DNA of 60,000 nucleotides from Cryptomeria japonica (GCF_030272615.1 NC_081411.1:825774397-825834396), one strand, 5' to 3'; positions 22,136 through 33,567 are shown, numbered from the stretch's first letter. Notes: generated by a model from the letters alone, not told the origin. Program-made: numbers and translations.

Positions 22136-22683
22136 GTGACTCCTAGGTATGTAAAGTTAAATCATTCAGAAGATCAAATCATTGGAGACAAGAATAAAGG
22201 AGTATTGACAAGAAGAAGGTTGGAAACTAATAAGTTATGTTTAATTTCTCAAGTTGAACTAGAATCAGTTATTGAAGCTCGTAAAGATGAATGTTGGATG
22301 AGAGCTATGGAAGAGGAATTAGATCAGATAGAAAAAAAAAACACATGGACTTTAGTTCACCAGCCTAAAAATAAGAATGTTATTGGAACTAAGTGGGTCT
22401 TTAGGAATAAATTGAATTAGGATGGACAAGTTGTGAGGAATAAGGCTAGATTGGTATGTAAAGGATATTCTCTGAAGGAAGGAATTGATTATGATGAGAC
22501 TTTTTCTACAGTAGCTAGGATTGAAGTTGTGAGATTATTTATTGCTTATGCTACCCATAAGAAATACAAGGTTTATCAAATGGATGTTAAGAGTGCAATT
22601 TTTAATGGAGATCTTGAAGAGGAAGTTTACATTGAGCAACCTAATGGATTTTCACTTCCAGATGACAAAAACATGGTTTGCGG
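22136..22683 (+). pseudogene. Copia reverse transcriptase, N-terminal half (element A)
   Basis: The blocks 'WMRAMEEELDQIEKKNTWTL', 'GTKWVFRNKLN', 'RNKARLVCKGYSLKEGIDY', 'YQMDVKSAIFNGDLEEEVY' and 'EQPNGFSL' follow the usual order of plant Copia RT. One stop (22418-22420) stands inside the second block. The gene stops at 'DDKNMVC', where element D is inserted. It resumes at 28788 with 'GLRKDLYGLKQAPRAWY'; the normal junction is Cys-Arg/Lys-Leu. Confidence 0.93.
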
Positions 22684-23605
22684 TGTTGACAATTGACACT
22701 CATTGGATTCATTTTGTTTTCGTTGATGGCAACAAGATCAGATGGAAGTTATATACCGGCACTAGGAGGCATATACCAACAGACACCAGCTTTGGAGCAT
22801 TCAGGGCTACATCGGCACCGACACTGGCACCGACATCAATACTTCAAGAAAGTCGACATCAAGGAGGATTTATTTAGTAAATCATTTTGTAATTATTGTC
22901 GAGGCCGACATTGAATATCTTTTGTAATGTATTGAAAGCTGACATAAGGCATATTGTTTATAATGGGTATATAGGTCAGTCTGCTAGGTCATTTTGAAAG
23001 TGATAGATATGAGATAGACATGATATGGATATAGGAGAATATAGAAGAATTGTATAATGTGAAGTATATGTATGAAGATCATTTTGTATGTGAATTTTAT
23101 ATCATGCAATGATCTATAGATATCTTGGAAAGCATTCTTGGAGGAAAAGAGATATCGGTAATAGTGTTTAGGGTTTATGAACCAGTACAGAGCAGAGCTA
23201 GAACCAGAACTCTATTTGGCATAGCAGATGCATTTTGTGAGCTCATTGTTATTGTTTTACTTCAGTAGAAGCTTGTAGTCAGTGAGACTCTTTAGTGATG
23301 AGTAGTATTCTCTAGGCAATGTGCCTTCGTGCATGTGCATGCCCCTATTATATATAATATCCTTTCATATGGCTAGTGAACTGATATTGTGGGTCACAAA
23401 TCCCACTGTGATTTTCCTCTTTGAGGTTTTCCACATATAAATTCAGTGTGTTATGGTGTTCATTTATGTGGATGGTTTATTTTCTTCTTGTTATATGTTT
23501 ATTTGTTTACCGGTTTATGTGTATGGTATAAAAGAATAAAATCTGTTCATACTGAAAGGAACACTGATTCACCCCCCCCCCTCTCAGTGTTCTTGGATCC
23601 CAACA
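22684..23605 (+). repeat. 5' LTR of element D
   Basis: It starts TGTTGACAATTGAC and ends ATCCCAACA. Over the first roughly 245 bases I count about 20 differences from the 3' copy, most of them transitions, plus a 12-base tandem difference (CACTGGCACCGA). A TATA-like gggtatatagg lies near 22966. The C-rich hairpin is at 23559-23592. Confidence 0.93.
23559..23592 (+). promoter_or_regulatory. C-rich hairpin near the 3' end of the LTR, element D
   Basis: The arms GAACACTGA and TCAGTGTTC are perfect 9-bp complements around TTCACCCCCCCCCCTC. The right LTR copy (28743-28774) has one mismatch. Confidence 0.75.
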
Positions 23606-23607
23606 AT

Positions 23608-23620
23608 TGGTATCAGAACC
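23608..23620 (+). promoter_or_regulatory. Primer binding site of element D (initiator tRNA-Met)
   Basis: TGGTATCAGAACC differs by one base from TGGTATCAGAGCC and lies two bases after the LTR. Confidence 0.9.
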
Positions 23621-23658
23621 TGGTACCTTAGAAGAAGTTTAACAGCTTGAGGAAGATC

Positions 23659-24757
23659 ATGAAACTGGATTCTTTGAACATGGCTATGGAGAAGCAACTT
23701 GAGATGGCTCTTGGGGATTATGATGTTGAAAGGATAAAGAACTTGAAATTGCAAGATGAATTGAATTCTGCATTATCCTACAAGAAAGGTTAAAATCAGC
23801 TCAAGCCAAGAGAAAAGAACTTTTACAAAACCTGAATGATGAGGAGAAGAATGCACTTAAGGAACAATGTCAGAAACCAAGTCAATCAAACATGCTCATG
23901 AAGAATGAAATGCAAGATATGACTATGAGGTTATCAAAATATATTGAGGATAGAAAGAAGAAGGAAAATAATCTTGTTATATCTCTGAAAAATAAATTTG
24001 ATCAATGTGGCAGATTGACTCATGAGAATAATCTGTTGAGAACTGATTTGGCACACTCCCAGAATAATGAACAAGAACTTGAAAGACAAATAACTACTCT
24101 GAGAGATGATCTGACTACTACAAGTGAGTATAAAGAAAAATTCAGGATCAGTGCTGCATAGTTGGATGACTTATTGAAAAGACAAATACAAATTGATGAT
24201 TCTAGAGGACTTGGATTTGTACAAGGTGAAAGCTCCGGTACTGCAAATGAAGATCAGACAACCCGTATGCAAAACTCATTAGAACAGAGGAAACTGGTAA
24301 GGCAATCTAATGCTTATAAATTCAATGGTAGATGTTTTGTTTGCAATAAATTTGGGCATATGGCTAAACAATGTAGAAATAAAGCAAATCAAAACTACAA
24401 TTTTCTACTACAAATTGCAAGAAATATGGTCATAGATCAAAAGATTGTAGAATGAATGTTAAATGTCATACATGTGGAAAGTTTGGATATTTTCCTAATC
24501 ATTGTAGGTCAAGGAATGATATCAGATATGTCAAAGCAATTCAAAAGAATAATGTTACATGTTATGCATGCAATAAAATAGGTCATATTGCTAAGTATTG
24601 TAGAAGCAAGACTCAACCAGTTAGTAATGATAAAGATAATGAGAAAGGAAAGCAAAAGGTAGATGAAATACAACAAGATCACACCAAGAGATGGGTTAGA
24701 AAATCTGAAGAACCAAGTGGAGATGGATCTACACCGGTAACTCCACCGGTAGAATAG
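23659..24757 (+). pseudogene. ORF1 of element D: coiled-coil protein with four zinc knuckles (gag-like)
   Basis: The ATG at 23659 (MKLDSLNMAMEKQLEMAL) opens a coiled-coil region that changes frame near 23790 and after 24350. The segment 23892-24161 is helical ('HENNLLRTDLAHSQNNEQEL'). It then passes 'DDSRGLGFVQGESSG', the same Gly-Leu-Gly segment as in C. Four knuckles follow: CFVCNKFGHMAKQC, one read as NCKKYGHRSKDC after a frame change, CHTCGKFGYFPNHC (His to Tyr) and CYACNKIGHIAKYC (intact). The end 'STPVTPPVE' at 24757 resembles the Pro/Val-rich end of C ORF1. It lacks the usual N-terminal Copia gag domain and probably bound the element's own RNA. Confidence 0.78.
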
Positions 24758-25162
24758 GGTATTCCTCCACCGCTAGGAAATTCCACCGGTAACTGAGGCA
24801 TAAGCCTTAGGGGTTGACAAAGTCATTGCAAAATCTTGCATATTATCCTAGAGGAGATCCAAGGAGATTTGGAGAGTTGTGTTTATCATTGATGAAGGTT
24901 CACCCGGCACAAGACTGTGAAATTGACATCCACTATGGTTGTTCGTGAAGCATTTATTACAGAGAAAGATTAGGGTTTTATTCATTGATAAAAGGGGTAA
25001 GTGAATTCATTTTCACTCATCGAGAATTCAAGCATTCAAAGCAAAGAAAAGGCGAATTTCAAGCGAATTAAGAGCAAGCAAAAGCATTATGAAAGGATTT
25101 TGAGCAGTTATCTAAGAAGCGCTCAATCTTCCACCAGTGTTCACTTTCACATATTCTTTGAA
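24758..25162 (+). other. ORF1-ORF2 intergenic region of element D
   Basis: A stretch of about 400 bases without a convincing gene. It includes 'CCTTAGGGGTTGAC' near 24797, a likely decayed counterpart of the CTTAGGGGGAG word in C, and a purine-rich run near 25040-25090. A frame runs into ORF2 from 25001, but only from a GTG codon. Confidence 0.45.
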
Positions 25163-27631
25163 ATAGCATCTGGCTCTTCATCTCCTACTTTCATTGTAAA
25201 TCCCACCATTGTCGAAGTTAAGGGTAGGTTAAGCCCCGTATTCAAGGAGGTTCCCAAAATTGCTAAGAAGGAAGACTCTATGGGAGCATTTTCTAGGGTT
25301 CCTCATGGCGTGATGTATGTTGAAGATGTGAGAGAATACATTCACTGCACCCTGGAGGATCTAGGAATAGAGGACATCAAAAGAATGTATCAATCTGTGA
25401 TACTGGGAGACTCCAGAACCATCAAACTAGAATACAAAGCAATTGAAGATCTAGGGTTAACCGATATTCTATACATACCAGAATTCAAAGATGAGTTTAT
25501 CAAATACGTTTTGAGCAGGGTGCACAATGAATTTATCTAGTTGGATCAGCCTTACATGATCATGAAGGAGGTTGTTCAAGCAATCATCGACTTACCCAAA
25601 GTTGGACAAGAACCTAGCAAGAAATTTTCCAACAATGAGGTTGAAAAACTCACCGATGCAACTCCTGATAGCAGATAAATGAGGATAATCACAATCACCA
25701 ATACTGATGTAAAATTTGCAAGCATGATAATAGGTTACAAGGTAACTCAATCCAACCGATTGAATTTTGTTGCTAGTTCATGCATTCATGTTGCATATCA
25801 AATGCTGAGAAATAATGTGAAGTATAATTTATGTGAATGGATGAGGAGTGAATTGATGTTAAACCTTGGTAAGATCAAGGGAATTAAGAAAGGAACTTTT
25901 AGATATGGAAATTTGATTGTTTGTTTAATACTTTACTTCATGAATGAGCTACCCGATCTAGGGAAGAAGCATTGGGCTCATGACATACCGGTAGATATAC
26001 AAATCAAGGAAGCAATCACCGGTATTGGTATCGACAGAGGAGAAACTTTGGGGGTATTTCAAAACATTCCAAGAAAACATGAGGCAAAGGGAGAGAATAT
26101 AAAAGAACATTGTGGAGAAGTATTCCACTGATATCCATTTATGGTAAAAATTGATGAAACTCTTATGGAAACAGTTGAACCAAGGACAATATGGGTTACA
26201 AAACTTGGATATGAGGTAGATGACAACATTTTTGAACTCTATGCAAAAAATTTGTTAGATGCCCCATTAGATGATAAAACGGAGCATTCTGGTACAACAG
26301 AAGAGAAGGCCCTTGAAGTGAAAACCAGTTTTAATAGGAAGAGAAGAGAGAAGAAAAGATGTCTACATATGTACAAGATGTAATTCATAAGATAGATCAA
26401 CTGGGTTCTGGATCCAAATAGGTAGCAATACCAACAGAGGCTAGTACTACAGAAGTGAAGAAGCCTGAAGCTTTCATTTCCCCTATCACTTCTGATTCTG
26501 ACCCTGAGGATAATGAACCTCTGGCTTTCAGAAGGGTACAAAGGAAGAAAGTGGTACAACCACTAGTAGAGAAGAAGAAGGCAGAGCCTAGGAGGAGACT
26601 TGTTAGAAAGGCAACTAAGCCTACTGCACCTCCACCACCAGTAAGGAAGCCTATGCAAAAGAGGAAACCAGTCACATCTACATCGACAACCATAAGCAAA
26701 AAGAAGAAGGGTGATGATAGTGAAACTGCAAAGACCACAATGACCTATGCTAAGCTTATTGATGAGATTACAAAAGATGGAATCTTGAAAAATGTATCAA
26801 AGTCTTATGAAGACTTAGAAGAAAATGAGCAAAATGAAATAGAAGAGGCTATTTTGTTGTATATAGACATTTATAAGAAAGCCTTAGCTTAAATTACTGA
26901 AGGAGGGTACTACAGATAAAGGAATAATTGATCAATCAGTCACAGTGTTGCACAGATTGATACCTGACTATTAGATTGAAGATGGAGCAAGCCCTTCTGG
27001 TAAGCTCAAGACTCTAACAGGGCACATTTCCAACAATTTTCAATCTCTGAAGTAGATTGCAGACCAACAGGCTTTGGAAAAGTTCACAGCAGCTAAAAGA
27101 ATAGCTTTTGATCAGATCATAGATAACGAGAAGAAGAAAATTAAGGACAACCTTATTCTTATTGAGGTTTGTTTAAAACAATGTACAAATGTCTACAGAG
27201 TGTGTTGTAACATAGAAAGTCTTACAAGTAATATAGATAGCAGATTAAAGGAGTTATATGATAAGATAGCTAAAATTGCTAATTCTTTTGATGGATTAAC
27301 TGCACTGACCACATCTATTGATGGAGAAATTTTTTCCTTAGAGAACCAAATTTTTGCTTTTGAGAAGGAGAGATAAATAATCATGTGAAGAGAAAGAAGT
27401 CTTAGAGGACTAGTAAGTCCCAGATTAGATTCATTGGGTGTACATAAGAGAGAGTGCATGGACATGATTGCTAAACCCACACCGACAGATGTCAAAGAGA
27501 AGGAAACACTTGCCCACTTACTAAGTGGACTAGCATCCATTTCTGAAACTTTCAAAACTAGTTGGGATACATATCTTCAGTTATTGGAAAAGGCTTACCC
27601 AAAAATCTTGAAGTTAGTTAAGCTCCAGTAA
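25163..27631 (+). pseudogene. ORF2 of element D: orphan protein homologous to ORF2 of element C
   Basis: Codon 25163-25165 is ATA where C has its ATG (IASGSSS against MASASHTSS), so the start appears lost. Aligned blocks with C in order: 'SRVPHGVMYVEDVREYIHC' with 'VPAGVIVEKGISDYIDY'; 'KYVLSRVHNE' with 'RIIPSRVHGD'; 'MIIGYKVTQSNRLNFVAS' with 'VIGYWTFHASKINSVSVA'; 'CEWMRSELMLNLGKIK' with 'CTGMQRQLLLNLKSIK'; 'DIPVDIQIKEAI' with 'DQPVTKQIKESL'; 'GYEVDDNIFELYAKNLLDAP' with 'GYEVMYDMLDKYASTLIASP'; 'EENEQNEIEEAILLYIDI' with 'NDDEKEVVEQEIIKYLCV'. Stops lie at 25538, 25676, 26129 and later. The frame shifts near 26350 and back near 26900. The C-terminal part ('DTYLQLLEKAYPKILKL') ends at 27629-27631. 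No enzyme motif or membrane segment is visible and the function is unknown. Confidence 0.75.
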
Positions 27632-27702
27632 AATTAACAGTATTCATTTATTCTTTGTTCTGAAATATTTCAATTCTTTCACCGATCTTTGGCATTAATG
27701 TC

Positions 27703-27712
27703 AAAGGGGGAG
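27703..27712 (+). promoter_or_regulatory. Upstream polypurine tract of element D
   Basis: 'GGCATTAATGTCAAAGGGGG' lies 165 bp before the LTR. A further 'CAGGGGGAGCA' is near 27796. Confidence 0.6.
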
Positions 27713-27864
27713 TATGTATATATGTGAAAAATATCAGAAAATACCAGATAAAAACACATGGGAAGGATATTAGGATATCAGAAGAAGTGTATTGCTCAGG
27801 GGGAGCATATTTCAGTTGAACCAGCAGGGAATCCATTTTTCACATGAGTGTTGCCATCAATGCC

Positions 27865-27875
27865 AAAGGGGGAGA
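27865..27875 (+). promoter_or_regulatory. Polypurine tract of element D
   Basis: AAAGGGGGAGA lies immediately before the 3' LTR, preceded by CAATGCC, which can pair with the GGCAATTG of the LTR start. Confidence 0.88.
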
Positions 27876-27876
27876 T

Positions 27877-28787
27877 TGTTGGCAATTGATACTCATTGGA
27901 TTCATTTTGTTGTCATTGATGGCAACAAGATCAAATGGAAGTCATATACTAGCACTAGGAGGCATATACCGACAGACACTAGTTTTGGAGCATTCAGGGC
28001 TACACCAGCACCGACATCAATATTTCAAGGAAGTCGACATCAAGGAGGATTTATTTAGTAAATCATTTTATAATTATTGTTGAGGCCGACATTGAATATC
28101 TTTTTGTAATGTATTGAAAGCCGACATAAGGCATATGGTTTGTAATGGGTATATAGGTCAGTCTGATAGGTCATTTTGAAAGTGATAGATATGAGATAGA
28201 CATGATATGGATAGAGGAGAATATAGAAGAACTGTATAATGTGAAGTATATGTATGAAGATCATTTTGTATGTGAATGTTATATCATGCAATGATCTATA
28301 GATAGCTTGGAAATCATTCTTGGAGGAAAAGAGATACTGGTAGTAGTGTTCAAGGTTTATGAACCGGTACAGAGCAGAGCAAGAACCGGAACTCTATTTG
28401 GCATAGTAGATGCATTTTGTGAGTTCATTGTTATTGTTTTACTTTAGCAAAAGCTTGTAGTCAATGAGACTCTTTAGTGATGAGAAGTATGCTCTAGGCA
28501 GTGTGCCTTCGCACATGTGTAGGCCCCTATTATATGTAACATCCTTTCATATGGCCAATGAATTGATATTGTAGATCACAAATCCCACCGTGGTTTTTCC
28601 TCTTTGAGGTTTTCCACGTATAAATTCAGTGTGTTATGGTGTTCATTTATGTGGATGGTTTATTTTCTTCTTGTTATATGTTTATTTGTTTACCAATTTA
28701 TATGTGTATGGTATAAAAGGATAAAATTTGTTCATACCGGCAGAACACTGATTCACGCCCCCCTCTCAGTATTCTTGAATCCCAACA
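27877..28787 (+). repeat. 3' LTR of element D
   Basis: It starts TGTTGGCAATTG, ends ATCCCAACA and is followed by TSD TGCGG. Its first bases keep the TGTTGGCA form that the 5' copy has lost (TGTTGACA). Confidence 0.93.
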
Positions 28788-29899
28788 TGCGGGTTAAGGA
28801 AAGATTTATATGGATTGAAACAAGCCCCTAGAGCTTGGTATGCTAGACTGGACAAATATCTGTTGAAGCTCGGTTTCACTAAAGGTAATGCGGACATAAA
28901 CTTATATTATAAGATCACTGATGATGACATATTGATTGTTGAAGTCTTTGTTGATGATATCATTTTTGGAGGCGAGGATAAATTTGAATGGATTTATCTA
29001 ATAATATGAAGAATGAATTTGAGATGTCTATGATTGGGGAGATGAAAATTTTCTTAGGTTTGCAGACTACTCAAACTGATAAAGGTATTTTCATCTGTCA
29101 AACTAAGTATGCTAGAGAGTTGCTGAAAAAATTTAGCATGGAAAATTCTAAACTAGTTGGTACTCTTATAGTTACAAGTGAGAAATTGACAAAGAATGAT
29201 GCATCAGCTCCGATAAATCCTACAAGGTATAAATCTATGATTGGAGGTTTGTTATATCTGACTCAGACTAGACCAGATATAACGAATGTAGTTTCTATTG
29301 TATCAATATTTTAGAGTGATCCTAGAGAGAATCATGAGAATGAGATGAAAAGGATTTTCATGTATTTACAAGGAACAACTGAGTATGGTTTGTGGTATCC
29401 TAAAAATGATGACTTTACACTATGTGCATATGCAGATGTAGACTGGGCTAGAGATGTTGATGACCAGAAGAGAACATATGGTGGAGCTTTCTTGCTTGGA
29501 AAGAAACTTGTTTCATAGATCAGCAAAAAATAGTCATGTACTTCCTTACCTACTACTAAAGTTGAGTATGTTGTTGTTGCTACTAATTGTACACAAGTTC
29601 TATGGATGAAGCAAATGTTGAAGGACATAAGGGTAGATTACAATGAACTGGTAGTTATTCATTGTGATAACTCTACTACTATTGACATATTAAATAATCT
29701 GGTATTTCATTCGAAGACAAAGCATATTTCTATTAAGTATAATTTTCTGAAGGAGAAGGAGGAAGCAAATGAGGTTAGACTAGTTTATGTGAACACTAAA
29801 GAGCAGATCGCAGATATCTTCACTAAACCTTTGCCTAAGGAATCATTTGAGTACTTCAAAGACAGATTGGGAGTTTCTACCCACCTAGTAGAGACTTGA
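28788..29899 (+). pseudogene. Copia RT C-terminal half and RNase H (element A)
   Basis: After D the RT continues with 'LYGLKQAPRAWYARLDKYL' and the catalytic block 'VEVFVDDIIFGG' (Asp-Asp at about 28955). A frame shift near 28980 leads to 'EFEMSMIGEMKIFLGLQ' and 'ARELLKKFSM'. RNase H follows: 'TRPDITNVVSIVSIF', 'LCAYADVDWARDVDDQKRT' (catalytic Asp), 'IHCDNSTTIDILNN' and 'HISIKYNFLKEKEEANEVRL'. It closes with 'EQIADIFTKPLPKESFEYF', the usual Copia end, and TGA at 29897. Stops stand at 29313, 29516 and 29531. Confidence 0.93.
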
Positions 29900-30059
29900 G
29901 TGATGTTGATTGGCATCAGTCTGGCATGCACTATCAAAACTATCATTCATTTTGGATTGATGTGTTGGTGCTAATACTCGAGGGAAGTAATCAGCTATGT
30001 GGTTCAGAGGATTTATGATTTTTCTTTGATGTTTATGTCAGATTTCTGGCATTGATGTC

Positions 30060-30070
30060 AAAGGGGGAGA
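30060..30070 (+). promoter_or_regulatory. Upstream polypurine tract of element A
   Basis: 'GGCATTGATGTCAAAGGGGG' lies about 200 bp before the 3' LTR. Two weaker runs (CACAGGGGGAG near 30113, ATTGGGGGAG near 30186) lie between it and the terminal tract. Confidence 0.6.
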
Positions 30071-30254
30071 GATATTTATGTGAAAAAAAGAGCTTAACAA
30101 GGATATCATTCACAGGGGGAGTTTGGTATGTTGGTTCAAAACTTCATTGTTATATCATTTTGGGGAGATTGTTGGACGTCTTCCATTGGGGGAGACTTTT
30201 TTGGCATTTATTGGCACTTGGATGTTTTTCACATCTAGTGTTGCCATCAATGCC

Positions 30255-30265
30255 AAAGGGGGAGA
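30255..30265 (+). promoter_or_regulatory. Polypurine tract of element A
   Basis: AAAGGGGGAGA lies directly before the 3' LTR, in the context 'TTGCCATCAATGCC' shared with C and D. Confidence 0.88.
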
Positions 30266-30970
30266 TTGTTGACAATTTGGAGGAATTGATTATGTGTTGC
30301 ATTGATGTTTGTCATTGATGTCAACACTAGTTGTTTTGTTGTTTGTCGGGTTCTAGAAGAGTGGTTGGATTATGATGTGTATCTAGAGATCTTCTCAGGT
30401 ATGTTTTGGTCATTGGAATTGGTTTGGATTTGTTATTCATGTGTTCTTGATGTGTATCACATTCAGTTGGTTCAAGATTTGATGATTCGGAAGCTATCAT
30501 TTGTTCTAGTAAGCCTTTTCATTGTCGATAAGGGTTTTACCGGTAGAGCTTTGTTCAAGATATTTTGATGAATCTGATAAGTGGTGTTGGTGTGGCTTCT
30601 AGAAGGTTATTAGGATGTTGATGGTTATCATGTTCATGTTCCAGTTGATCGGTGGTGTTGCATTTGGTTTATGGCAGCCTATTCTAGGTCTGGTCTTAAT
30701 CTTATTCTGTTAGGTTATGGACGGTTTATGTAACGTGTTGGTTGATGCTTCCGATACATTACTGGTTGGATTTATTGTTTTTTTTATGTTGTTTTGGTCT
30801 AAGGCTGATTTGGTTTATCATTGGTTTGCAGGATTATGTAATGGATTTATTGTATTATCTTTTAGGTGGCCGACCTAATTGTTTAGGTCTCGGGTTTGTA
30901 TAAATATGATGTAAGATCTCTTTGTAGATCATGATATGTGGGTTATGAGATTATATATGTGTGAATAAAG

Positions 30971-33552
30971 TGTTGGCATTGTGTTGTCATTGATGTCAAT
31001 CGGTATAGGATGGCAACTTGTATGGGAGATTGATGAGCAGTGTTTTCATTGATGGATACCGGAAATAGTGCCATTGATGTCACCTAGCTTAGCAAGTCAC
31101 TGGTAAGGAAGAGAAGGTCATCTAGCATAATGGCGATTGGAGTCACCAGTACACAAGTTAGTGATTGACTTATGTTGAAGACATAAGAACTGTAGACCGG
31201 TAAGTGACATGTTGGCAGTACATTGTGGCCAACCAACAAGAGAGCAAGATGTTGGGTTGTTGATTGTGATGAAGAGGGGGAATGCTAAAAAGACCACATC
31301 AACATTGGAAGTGAAGTATGTGCAGCCCACTGGTATGTTGTGTGGATGTGAAACAACAAGATTCCCATCGGATAAAGATGGAGTCACCAAATGAAGAGAT
31401 GACTGATAGTGAGTGTGCCCAACTAATTCACATGTGCTTATTTAAAGATATGCTTTCTCAAATAGGGAAGCCACATTGGTGCAATGCAGGATGCAGATGA
31501 CAAGGATCCACTCCCAGCGGTAAGTGGAGCTTATCTCCTATTATGCATGGAATGAATTATAGTCCTCCAAGATAAGAAAAAGAGTAGAAGGCGGGTGATT
31601 GGAGGCTCCCACCAGATGAACTAATGAAACACTAAGTTGCCTTAGGTGCATGAGATCAAAGATATGCACCAGATCAGCTGGGTAGACATGTTGAGTTGTC
31701 TATATAGAGATTGAAGGATATGGTTGTCAATTTGACAAACATGTTAATAGCACAAACAGTCTATTGATGAAGAAGGCAGTTTGAGTAGTTGCGGACAGAG
31801 GATGTTGTCAGAATGGAGATGAAGTTTGGTGCCACCGGTGTGCGTGGTATCTTACCAGTATACATGCAAAAGATACTATTGGTATAGATGTAGACCAGTA
31901 AGCTGACAAAGTGCAAATGCAGAAGGCTCCCATCTATTGATGATGTGCATAAGGTAAGTTGGCAAGTATGCCGACCAGGCTGAGTGTTTCACCAAAGGAG
32001 AAGCAAAGTACAAGAGTGAAGACAAATCAGTTAAAGTATAACGGATAGGGTCAGTGAACCGGTAGATGAACCCGATTGTGTGGTTGGTCGGTGATCTAGT
32101 CAGACTGACATAGTAAGCCAACTTGGATGTCGACAAAGATGCCACGTGAAGGTGAAGTACTATGCATGTACATGTCAGTGTGGTGTGTCATGGTGAAGTT
32201 GTTGGCGATTGGTCCTACATTTATGATGACTATGAAGCTCGAGGAATGAAGGTAGAGGATTGCAGCTTGATATCAAGGAAACAATAGAGATTTAGTACAG
32301 ACTGATCTTGCATATCAAAGTGGGTGAAAGAAACTACATCACGCATGTGATTGATCAGACAAAAGGCCAAAAATCATGCTATAGAAGGCTAAAGATAGAA
32401 AATGCGTGTTGAAAGGAAAAGAGTATGGCGATGCTTATTGATGAGTTATAAGTCATCAATCAGGGATACAAGAACTGATCAGATATGATGTGCCATGATG
32501 ATCAAAGATCAGATCAAATGCAGATTCGGTGCATGGCAGAAACCCTAGCGTGTCTATGTTCAAACCAACGTTTAGGCAGGAAATTTTGGCTATAAAAGTG
32601 TAAACCAAATATTTAGTTTATGTTGCTACATGAGTGAGAAAAATTGAATAGCCAACTAGTCAAGTGTTCAATGACAATTAATGAATACTGAGTGTGTGAG
32701 AGAGAATCAGGTTGAAAAGAAAAACCGGCAAGAGGGAGGCAACTAGTAGTATGCCATCAAGTCTGACAGAGGAGTATATTGGTGGTGAATGAATCGATAG
32801 AGAATAGTCACAGAAGATTGTAGTGAAGATTCGGTAAGATGAGAACCGACAGTAATCAAATAGTGGATATCTAGCTGAGTGAAGAAGACCGGTGGTGATT
32901 AACAGTAGTGTAACAAAGAGGAAGGAGAACTGGAAAAGAGAGAGAACCGACAAAGAAGAAGCAGAGGTTGGACCGGTAAGGTTGTAGCAAAGAGTGAGTT
33001 GCAGTAGAAGATGAGGTTGCAGTAGAAAGGTGAACAGAGAATCGATAGAGAATGGGAAAGAGGAGAACCGGTGGAGAGATTTGGATAAGAGTTACAAAAT
33101 TCTTTTGTAACCAGGCTATTACTTTTGTAATTGAATATATTTACTATAGATCATTGAGTTGGAGCTCGATGCAGGGGTTGGTGATCCTTGGTTTGGTGCC
33201 CTAAAATCAGGGGTTGGTGCTCCTTGGGTTGGTGCCCTAAAGTAGGAGTGGTACTCCTTGGGTTGGTGCCCTAAATATTGTAACTGAGGCTTTCATTGTG
33301 AGGTTGGATTGGAGCAATAGACTCCAACAACACTTCTCACTGAGGTTTTTCCCATCTTGGGTTTTCCTCATACATATGGTTTTATGTGGTGCCCCTTTCA
33401 TGTGTGGTTGCATTTGTGTTATTCTCCCATCAATCGATATGTCTTCTTTATGATAGATTAGTTAATCAGTATATACACATAGGATAGAAAAAGGAAAAGA
33501 TTTGGAAAGCACTGATTCACCCCCCACTCTCAATGACATCTAGTGTTCAACA
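30971..33552 (+). repeat. 5' LTR of element E
   Basis: It starts TGTTGGCATTGTG and ends GTGTTCAACA. A TATA box (ctataaaag) lies near 32590. About 35-bp tandem repeats occur at 33171-33277. It is unusually long for a Copia-type LTR and rich in ACCGGT and ACCGAC words. Some short open stretches inside it are not genes. Confidence 0.92.
33171..33277 (+). repeat. About 35-bp tandem repeat, three units, in 5' LTR of E
   Basis: The unit reads 'GGGGTTGGTGCTCCTTGGGT' followed by TGGTGCCCTAAA and occurs three times with small changes. The 3' LTR has one unit (about 39909-39942), so copies were lost or gained after insertion. Confidence 0.9.
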
Positions 33553-33554
33553 AT

Positions 33555-33567
33555 TGGTATCAGAGCC
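33555..33567 (+). promoter_or_regulatory. Primer binding site of element E (initiator tRNA-Met)
   Basis: TGGTATCAGAGCC is an exact match, two bases after the LTR end. Confidence 0.93.

Larger units (their letters stand above)
22684..28787 (+). mobile_element. Element D: pol-less LTR element with ORF1 and orphan ORF2, inserted in RT of A
   Basis: The TSD TGCGG is at 22679-22683 and 28788-28792. LTRs of 922 and 911 bp flank a 4.3-kb interior with primer site, ORF1, ORF2 and polypurine tract. No pol domain is present. It has the same gene plan as element C but a different LTR sequence, the opposite strand and no Glu/Lys tract. It is more decayed than C, with frameshifts in both ORFs. Confidence 0.94.

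Noticed and set aside
22684-28787. D read as part of Copia A
   Set aside because: LTRs, TSD TGCGG and the clean rejoining of RT blocks at 22683/28788 show it is a separate insertion.
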